Shown here: positions 58,846 through 64,000 of the stretch, in pieces
Numbering within the stretch: position 1 is the stretch's first letter
Layout of the letters: the number at the start of each line of letters is the position of its first letter
Program-made: the position numbers and the translations under genes
From: Planctomycetota bacterium
Lineage (GTDB): Bacteria > Planctomycetota > UBA1135 > GCA-002748355
Direction of reading: 5' to 3'
DNA: 64,000 nt
Assembly: GCA_002748355.1 (NCBI GenBank)
Contig: PDSF01000027.1
Location: 1 to 64,000, forward strand
Notes under the pieces: model-generated
The model's input: only the letters and a program-made list of their open reading frames with translations
Told to the model about the DNA's origin: nothing
The model's database searches: none

Positions 58846-59766
58846 TTATCCCTGTGAGGATGCAGGAGGCAGGTTCAGGCCAGCCTCAGCCCGGGCATTG
58901 CGTGAGGGGCCAAATCTCTGCGACTCCGAGCGGCGACCGAGCGAGGAACGCGCAACCATCTCCGGTCGCCAAGAATCTACTGACGACATAGCGTGCGCGA
59001 GAGAGCGCATGATTTTCTTCCGCGCCCGGAAGATCACCATCTTGAGATTCTCGAGGCGAACCCCCAACTCCTGAACGGCATCCTTGTACGGACGACCTTC
59101 GACCTCGACAATATGGAGAGCCTGCCGTTCGCGTGCGCTTAGTTGCTCATACGCAGAAATGTAGAGCTGCAGATAAAGGCTATAGGCCGTATCGCAAAAA
59201 CGCTGACTCTCTCTGTGGATGGCATGGCCAAGAGGGTTGCAGCGATGCCCCTGATCCGGCCGCGCATCAATCTCCTCGTCCTCCTGCTCGTGACTCAGCT
59301 GACGGTCTTTGTCGCGGGTGCTCTTGTACACGGTGTTGCGAACGATCATCGACGCCCAGTAACGGAAGGCCTTCTCCTTATCCGCCTGAAACTTGTGCGG
59401 GTAACGATAGATGTTGAAGAAGACCTCTTGCAGCACATCCTGGGGATCGAGCGCGAAATAGAACTTGCGCAAGCGGGAGGAGATCGCGGCGAGGAAGATC
59501 CGGCGATTGAGCTCGTAGAGCAAGCCAAAGGCCATGGCGCTACCGGTAAGGCGGAAGCACTCCATCAGCCGGGTGGAAAGGAGGTCACGGAGCCGCTCAG
59601 CATCAAGGGGCTGGCCTTCCCATTCAGGAAGGATACCCGTCTCCGCCCAGTCCTGCATCAGCTCCAGAAGCGAAGCAAGTACGGCATCACCACACTCGCT
59701 CTCGAGCGAACGTAGTCGCCCGAGCAAGCCTGGAAGCAGATGCGGGAGAGAGGAAGGAGGAGTCAT
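58846..59766 (-). CDS. ECF-type RNA polymerase sigma factor
   Basis: 306 residues. Region 2 (DPQDVLQEVFFNIYRYPHKF, then AFRYWASMIVRNTVYKSTRDKDR) binds the -10 element; region 4 (SARERQALHIVEVEGRPYKDAVQELGV... VIFRARKKIM) is a helix-turn-helix for -35. An N-terminal extension of about 100 residues and a C-terminal tail after region 4 are longer than a minimal ECF factor. GAGG lies 7 bases before the ATG. It is followed at 4 bases by its anti-sigma gene. Confidence 0.88.
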   Translation of the reverse strand: MTPPSSLPHLLPGLLGRLRSLESECGDAVLASLLELMQDWAETGILPEWEGQPLDAERLRDLLSTRLMECFRLTGSAMAFGLLYELNRRIFLAAISSRLRKFYFALDPQDVLQEVFFNIYRYPHKFQADKEKAFRYWASMIVRNTVYKSTRDKDRQLSHEQEDEEIDARPDQGHRCNPLGHAIHRESQRFCDTAYSLYLQLYISAYEQLSARERQALHIVEVEGRPYKDAVQELGVRLENLKMVIFRARKKIMRSLAHAMSSVDSWRPEMVARSSLGRRSESQRFGPSRNARAEAGLNLPPASSQG

Positions 59767-59902
59767 CTAGGACCTCGTCGCACACCACCAGAGAAGAGAG
59801 ACGGCGCGCGGAGTATTTCCCTGGCGGTGCCGGGGCTTGCAGAAGGATACCGGATTTCGGCCGCTGGGACAGCAAGCCATTTTGAGGAGATCAACTCCCC
59901 AA

Positions 59903-59926
59903 TTTTCCACAAGAAGCGGTGGAAAA
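59903..59926. other. AT-rich inverted repeat resembling paired DnaA-box-like sites
   Basis: TTTTCCAC (59903-59910) pairs with GTGGAAAA (59919-59926) around an 8-base loop in the space between divergent genes. The left arm plus next base, TTTTCCACA, differs from the DnaA box TTATCCACA at one position. It could also be a regulator dyad for the sigma operon or queG. Confidence 0.35.
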
Positions 59927-59976
59927 AGCCAAGGGGCAGCACTGCGTAACGACAATCCCACGGCAAACTCCTCTAC

Positions 59977-61080
59977 ATGGTGCCACCCGCCCGAATCCTC
60001 CAAGAAATGGCCCTGGAAGCAGGCTTCGACCTAGTTGGCATAGGAGCCATCCAGGACCCACAGCAGAGCGAGCACTTCCTCCACTGGCTCGACGCTGGGC
60101 ACCAGGCCGACATGGCCTACCTTGCCCGCAACCGTGAGCGCATCGCCGCCCCGGACCGCTGGCGGCCGAAGCTCCGCTCTGGCCTCTCGGTAGCCATCGA
60201 CTACAACCGGCCCGAACACCGGCTCGGAGGAGCAAAAATCGCCCGCTATGCCCTCGGCCGGGACTACCACCGCGCCATGGGCAAGCGGCTCGAACGCCTC
60301 AAAAAGCGCCTTGTGGGCGACGGCATCGCCCCAGAGCGCCTGCACTTTGGAGTCGACGCCGTTCCCTTCCTCGAACGGGCCCTCGCTGTCCGCTCGGGAA
60401 TCGGCTTCTTTGCCAAGAGCAATATGGTGATTTCGCCACGGCGCGGCCCCTGGCTGCTACTGGGCGAACTCCTAGTCGCCGCGGAATTCGAAGCCGAAGC
60501 CCCCTCCCCCGGCAGCTGCGGCACCTGCACCGCATGCCTAGACGCCTGTCCGACCCAGGCGTTTGTCGGGCCTTTCGAGCTCGACGCCCGGCGCTGCCTC
60601 TCTTACACGAGCATCGAGTCCCGCGGCCCCATCCCCTACGAGCTACGTGAAGCGCAGAGCCAGTGGCTCTTCGGCTGCGACATCTGCGTCGAGGTTTGCC
60701 CATTCGCCAGGCGAGAAAAGGAAAGCCCGGAGGACCCGGATCTGCGCCTCCACCCTGTCCTCGAAACATACGATCTCCTTGGGGTCCTAGAACTCGAGCA
60801 AGAAGACTGGAACCGCGACTGGGTCGGAAGCGCCATACGTAGGGCCACACGCAACGGGCTCCGCCGCAATGCCGCCCTGGCTTTGGCCCGGAGCCAAGAG
60901 AGCCGCGCATCCCTAGCTCTCTCGCGAGCCCTCCAGGACCCTGATCCTGGGGTACGCTCCAGTGTCGCCTGGGCTCTAGCCCGCCGAGGGGAAGAGCGAG
61001 CGGCAGTGGCCACGGCCCTCGACAAAGAAAACGACCCCGAGCTACGTGCCGACCTGACACGGAGCCTCGAAAGCTATTGA
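59977..61080 (+). CDS. queG: Epoxyqueuosine reductase
   Basis: Last step of queuosine tRNA modification: reduces epoxyqueuosine to queuosine with cobalamin and two 4Fe-4S clusters. 367 residues. The N-terminal DLVGIGAI, AIDYNRPE and RYALGRDYH blocks are typical, and catalytic Asp is expected in FGVDAVPFLERALA. The ferredoxin clusters are CGTCTACLDACPTQA and CDICVEVCPF. The C-terminal HEAT-like part (RRNAALALARSQE) is the usual RNA-binding region. Stand-alone gene; no cobalamin riboswitch seen upstream. Confidence 0.94.
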   Translation: MVPPARILQEMALEAGFDLVGIGAIQDPQQSEHFLHWLDAGHQADMAYLARNRERIAAPDRWRPKLRSGLSVAIDYNRPEHRLGGAKIARYALGRDYHRAMGKRLERLKKRLVGDGIAPERLHFGVDAVPFLERALAVRSGIGFFAKSNMVISPRRGPWLLLGELLVAAEFEAEAPSPGSCGTCTACLDACPTQAFVGPFELDARRCLSYTSIESRGPIPYELREAQSQWLFGCDICVEVCPFARREKESPEDPDLRLHPVLETYDLLGVLELEQEDWNRDWVGSAIRRATRNGLRRNAALALARSQESRASLALSRALQDPDPGVRSSVAWALARRGEERAAVATALDKENDPELRADLTRSLESY

Positions 61081-61456
61081 CCCGAAGCGAGCCTGGCGAC
61101 GTTGCGCCCAAGCAACGCCGTTGTCTCGGACGAGCATCGCAGCCTTAGACCCGGTGTCATGGAAAGGGAATTCCTCCGGCTCCATTTCTTGTCTGGGAAA
61201 AGCGGTTTCCTTGCTGCGGCCGCGCACTACTACCGACTGCGCGGCCCCCATGGTGAAGACCGAAAGGGCCACGCTCGCTCTTGACGTTCGCATCGAAGCT
61301 TGGAGCCAAGCAGGCTCGCGCCAAACATCCGCGCCCCCCCTGTCGCGTATTTGGCAAGACGCTTGCTTCTCCCTGCTGTCCTGGCGGCCGTCAAATCAAT
61401 CAGGCGGACATCAACCGCACAGGAACACTTCGGGCCTAGCGGAAAGGAGCAGCGAG

Positions 61457-61669
61457 ATGGACCTCTTCGACTTCTACAACGAGCAGAAGTGGTGCGAACA
61501 CTGCAAAGACTACGTGCCATATCTCATGAGCGTCGATCGATCGTACTGCGCCCGCTGCGGTCAGGCAGTGACCCTGTTCAACAAGTCCGACTGGGCGACC
61601 TTCCGTGACGGCCTGGAAAACCAAAAGAACCAGAGCCAGAAGAAGCGCCGCCGCTCCAAGGCGTCCTAA
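61457..61669 (+). CDS. Small zinc-ribbon protein
   Basis: 70 residues: two zinc knuckles, CEHC (near 13-16) and CARC (near 32-35), then a hydrophilic helix and a strongly basic tail (KKRRRSKAS). GGAG lies 8 bases before the ATG. The basic tail suggests nucleic-acid or ribosome binding. No named family recognised. Followed by a good terminator. Confidence 0.75.
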   Translation: MDLFDFYNEQKWCEHCKDYVPYLMSVDRSYCARCGQAVTLFNKSDWATFRDGLENQKNQSQKKRRRSKAS

Positions 61670-61776
61670 ACCGAAATCCAAGGGGCGTCTCGCTCGCCCA
61701 GACGCCCAGGAAGGAAGGCCTAGCCACTCCTCCCCAAAACACCTACGAAGACATCCAAGACCCCATCGCCCATGCT

Positions 61777-61813
61777 AAGAGGCCGCGTGACCTACCACGC
61801 GGCCTCTTTCTTT
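61777..61813 (+). terminator. Intrinsic terminator after the zinc-ribbon gene
   Basis: AAGAGGCCGCGTG (61777-61789) pairs perfectly with CACGCGGCCTCTT (61796-61808) around a 6-base loop and is followed by TCTTTTT. This is a textbook Rho-independent terminator. Confidence 0.93.
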
Positions 61814-61881
61814 TTCTCGGCGCTGAACTCCAGGATTGGGCTCCAAGCTGGACGGAGGGTCGAAGCAGGAATCAAGGCCTA

Positions 61882-61971
61882 GCAGGCCGCCGGGAACTTG
61901 CAGGCCGCCTGAAACTTGCAGGCCGCCTGAAACTTGCAGGCCGCCTGAAACTTGCAGGCCGCCTGAATGAT
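61882..61971. repeat. 18-bp tandem repeat, about five units
   Basis: Units begin at 61882, 61900, 61918, 61936 and 61954. The central three are identical (gcaggccgcctgaaactt); the first has two changes and the last diverges at its 3' end. It lies between the terminator and the 3' end of the TPR protein gene, outside any gene. Period 18 is a multiple of three, but the frames are not part of a credible protein. Confidence 0.92.
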
Positions 61972-61995
61972 GCGCACGGCCCTACAGAGCAATCG

Positions 61996-62700
61996 CTACG
62001 AGCACTGCTTGCTCTGTGACTCGAGGCTGATCGCCGGAGCCTCAGCGAGCTTCCTCTCCGCGTCTTTGGGACGAGTGGGGTCCTTGGAGCGAAGCGGCTT
62101 CTTCCCCCCCTTCGGCAGAGACTTACCGGAGCCTTTCTTCGCTCGCTTCTCGCCACGCAGCCCAGCCATGTGCGCCTTGACCCGGCGGAGTTCCTCACGG
62201 ATCTCCTCCTTGAGTCGCGGCTGCTGCGTTCGATAGGCCGCATCCTTGAGCAAGCGAAGCGCACGATTCGAGCGTCCGTTCTCGTGCTCGATGCACCCGA
62301 GCAGCAAGCGGGCTTCGACATCCCAGGGATTGCGGCGCAGCATCGGCTGCAGTGTCGCGACCGCTTCCTGGTCTAGCCCAGCCATCCACAAGGTAAGCGC
62401 TTTGCTGTACTTCTCGTCGGAGGCCGCGATGAAGCTCGGCCGCCGGCATAGCCGCCGCCGCAAGTGCCACTCGAGGAAGCTGAGCACCGCCAGCAGCTGA
62501 AACATCACCAGGGGCACGAGGTAGGCCGCACCGGTCTCCCCAGCGACAAAGCGCTCAACAAGGGCGAAATCGAGGAGGATCCAGACACCCGCGAACTGAA
62601 CGAAACCGCGGGTCATCCGCCCTGTGCGCATGTTGCCGTATGCGGCCACGTGAGCGAGGACGAAAAGCAGGAGCTGGAAAAGAGGGCTGTCAGCGAGCAT
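61996..62700 (-). CDS. Membrane protein with TPR-like cytoplasmic domain
   Basis: 234 residues. Two or three membrane helices (FQLLLFVLAHVAAYG, GVWILLDFALVE, YLVPLVMFQLLAVLSFLEW) are followed by a TPR-like segment ([31 protein letters not shown]). A very basic tail follows (GKSLPKGGKKPLRSKDP). Function unknown. Its start is divergent from thiE with almost no gap. Confidence 0.72.
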   Translation of the reverse strand: MLADSPLFQLLLFVLAHVAAYGNMRTGRMTRGFVQFAGVWILLDFALVERFVAGETGAAYLVPLVMFQLLAVLSFLEWHLRRRLCRRPSFIAASDEKYSKALTLWMAGLDQEAVATLQPMLRRNPWDVEARLLLGCIEHENGRSNRALRLLKDAAYRTQQPRLKEEIREELRRVKAHMAGLRGEKRAKKGSGKSLPKGGKKPLRSKDPTRPKDAERKLAEAPAISLESQSKQCS

Positions 62701-62722
62701 GCGTGGGGCTGATCATAAGCAC

Positions 62723-63388
62723 ATGACCGGCGAAGACACCGCAAGGATCTCACATCAGGAGCGACTCCTTGGGCGGCGCTTGTATCTGCTGCTGACCCGA
62801 TCGCTCTGCACCCAAGACCCGATTTGGACTCTAGGCGAAGCTCTGCGTGGCGGCGTGCAACTGGTCCAAATTCGAGAAAAGCCCTTCGAACCCGACGCCC
62901 TGCCCTGGTGCCGCGAGCTGGTCCGGATCTGCGCAGAGCACGAGGTTCCGGTCTTCATCAACGACCGTATCGACCTCGTAGAGCCAAGCGGAGCCTTCGG
63001 CGTGCATCTCGGGCAAGAAGACTTAGACGCCTTTACCCCCATAGATTTCCGCAAGCGCTCCTTCGCACTCGGCATCTCGACTCACGACGACGCCGAACGC
63101 GCGCGCGCCCTCGAGTTCGGAGCCGACTGCCTCGGCGCCGGGCCCTGCTTCGCGACGGCAACGAAGGGCTACAGCGAGCCAAACGACCGTGACTGGCTGC
63201 GGCGCAGCTTCGCTGCCAGCGCCCCCCCCTGCTATGCCATCGGCGGCATCACCGCCCAAAACCTGCCCCAACTGCAGGATCTCGGTGCCCGGGCCATCGC
63301 CGTGTCCTCGGTGATCCTCCAGAGCGATCAACCACGCGAGGTCGCCGAGATCCTTCGATCCGAGCTCGATGCCGTCGACCCGAGCTGA
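62723..63388 (+). CDS. thiE: Thiamine-phosphate synthase
   Basis: Joins the thiazole and pyrimidine phosphates to form thiamine phosphate. About 221 residues. LYLLLTR, VQLVQIREK (catalytic Arg/Lys), VFINDRIDLV, GVHLGQEDL, LGISTHDDAE, GAGPCFATATKGY and the phosphate-binding YAIGGITAQN are all present. An ATG at 62699 is in frame and would overlap the divergent gene's start by two bases; 62723 is chosen. No TPP riboswitch seen upstream. Confidence 0.9.
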   Translation: MTGEDTARISHQERLLGRRLYLLLTRSLCTQDPIWTLGEALRGGVQLVQIREKPFEPDALPWCRELVRICAEHEVPVFINDRIDLVEPSGAFGVHLGQEDLDAFTPIDFRKRSFALGISTHDDAERARALEFGADCLGAGPCFATATKGYSEPNDRDWLRRSFAASAPPCYAIGGITAQNLPQLQDLGARAIAVSSVILQSDQPREVAEILRSELDAVDPS

Positions 63389-63505
63389 GCCACCGTTGCC
63401 ATCTCCCTGCGGAAGCGGGTAGCTTTCAGCCCCTCTCTCCAGGCTGCCCTTCCCTAGCGAGAAGCGGCAGCCGCTCGCTTCCCTCCCTAGATCAGGACCC
63501 CCGCC

Positions 63506-64000
63506 ATGACCGAAGTCGGCCACGGAGACATCTATCCCGCGCAGCCCGAGATCGCCAAGAACGCGCAGATCACCAGCATCGAGGAGTACGAGCGGCTCTA
63601 CCGGCTTTCCCTCGACGATCCGCAGAGCTTCTGGTCCAAGCAAGCCAAGGAGCATCTCACCTGGTTCAGCCCCTGGCACCACGTTCTGGACAGCGACTAC
63701 GAGAACGTCGACTTCGCTTGGTTCCTCGGCGGTCGCCTGAACGCCTGCTACAACTGCGTCGACCGGCACATGCACCAGCGGGGTGAGCAGACTGCGATCA
63801 TCTGGGCCAAGGACGAGCCCGGCGACTATGAGCACATTAGCTATCGCCAGCTCAAGCACGCGGTCAGCCGCGTAGCCAACGTCCTGCGCAAGTTCGGGGT
63901 CAAGAAGGGCGACCGCATCTGCATCTACATGCCGATGATCCCGCAGCTGGCCTACACCATGCTGGCCTGCGCTCGCATCGGTGCGGTGCACTCCATCGTC
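63506..64000 (+). CDS. acs: Acetyl-CoA synthetase, N-terminal part (cut by window end)
   Basis: The first 165 residues of AMP-forming acetyl-CoA synthetase. The N-terminal ACS domain signature (EEYERLYRLSLDDPQSFW, then WFLGGRLNACYNCVDRH) and YMPMIPQLAYTMLACARIGA are characteristic. AGGA lies 7-8 bases before the ATG. The frame is still open at base 64000, so the catalytic region is outside the window. Confidence 0.95.
   Translation, partial: MTEVGHGDIYPAQPEIAKNAQITSIEEYERLYRLSLDDPQSFWSKQAKEHLTWFSPWHHVLDSDYENVDFAWFLGGRLNACYNCVDRHMHQRGEQTAIIWAKDEPGDYEHISYRQLKHAVSRVANVLRKFGVKKGDRICIYMPMIPQLAYTMLACARIGAVHSIV

Noticed and set aside
63023..63991. A 322-residue minus-strand frame at the window end
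   Set aside because: Antisense of thiE and acs, both with intact conserved motifs on the plus strand.

Overview
This is a GC-rich, densely coded stretch of a bacterial chromosome. It reads as an aerobic, Gram-negative-type organism: alternative complex III plus a caa3 oxidase, a PbpC/alpha-2-macroglobulin pair, phosphatidylserine decarboxylase, GmhA, an ECF sigma/anti-sigma pair and many exported proteins of unknown function. The mix is compatible with Planctomycetota or a related deep lineage. There is no 16S rRNA or other taxonomic marker here beyond bL28, so this is an inference. I found no tRNA, rRNA, complete insertion sequence or CRISPR array.

Layout. 1-14 kb: dCMP deaminase-like protein, a large alpha-2-macroglobulin with its thioester, a short PbpC, a secreted M64 metallopeptidase, and a two-gene ligase/decarboxylase cassette of the exosortase-associated type. 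14.2-21.1 kb: four overlapping genes of a type I-G (formerly I-U) CRISPR effector (cas3, cas8g2/csb3, cas7/csb1, csb2), with no cas1, cas2, cas4 or repeat array in the window. 21.3-37.2 kb: a minus-strand respiratory supercluster running actA-actB-actC-actDE-actF, a small membrane protein, SCO, caa3 oxidase subunits II-I-III-IV, then a RegB/RegA redox two-component pair and a secreted cysteine amidase-like protein. Quinol oxidation, oxygen reduction, copper insertion and a likely quinone-sensing regulator are thus encoded together.

37.5-48.8 kb: a CheY-like regulator, YgiQ-type radical SAM protein, a secreted thioredoxin-like/HEAT protein, ribosomal protein bL28 with a strong terminator, exported unknowns, arginine biosynthesis (argH, an N-acetylglutamate synthase-like GNAT, argJ) and psd. 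48.9-51.1 kb holds the most notable locus: an exported thioredoxin-like gene whose redox motif reads stop(UGA)-G-P-C, followed at the right distance by a hairpin fitting a bacterial SECIS element, so a probable selenoprotein. Next to it are a lower-GC methyltransferase and an IS256 transposase remnant. 51-64 kb: gmhA, an exported unknown, glnA, a glycogen phosphorylase remnant, a FliK-like/FlhB-tail-like pair, an ECF sigma factor with a zinc-finger/TPR anti-sigma, queG, a small zinc-ribbon protein, a TPR membrane protein, thiE, and the start of acs, cut by the window end.

Starts were moved from the longest possible ORF wherever a Shine-Dalgarno-like site, signal peptide or gene overlap favoured an internal codon.
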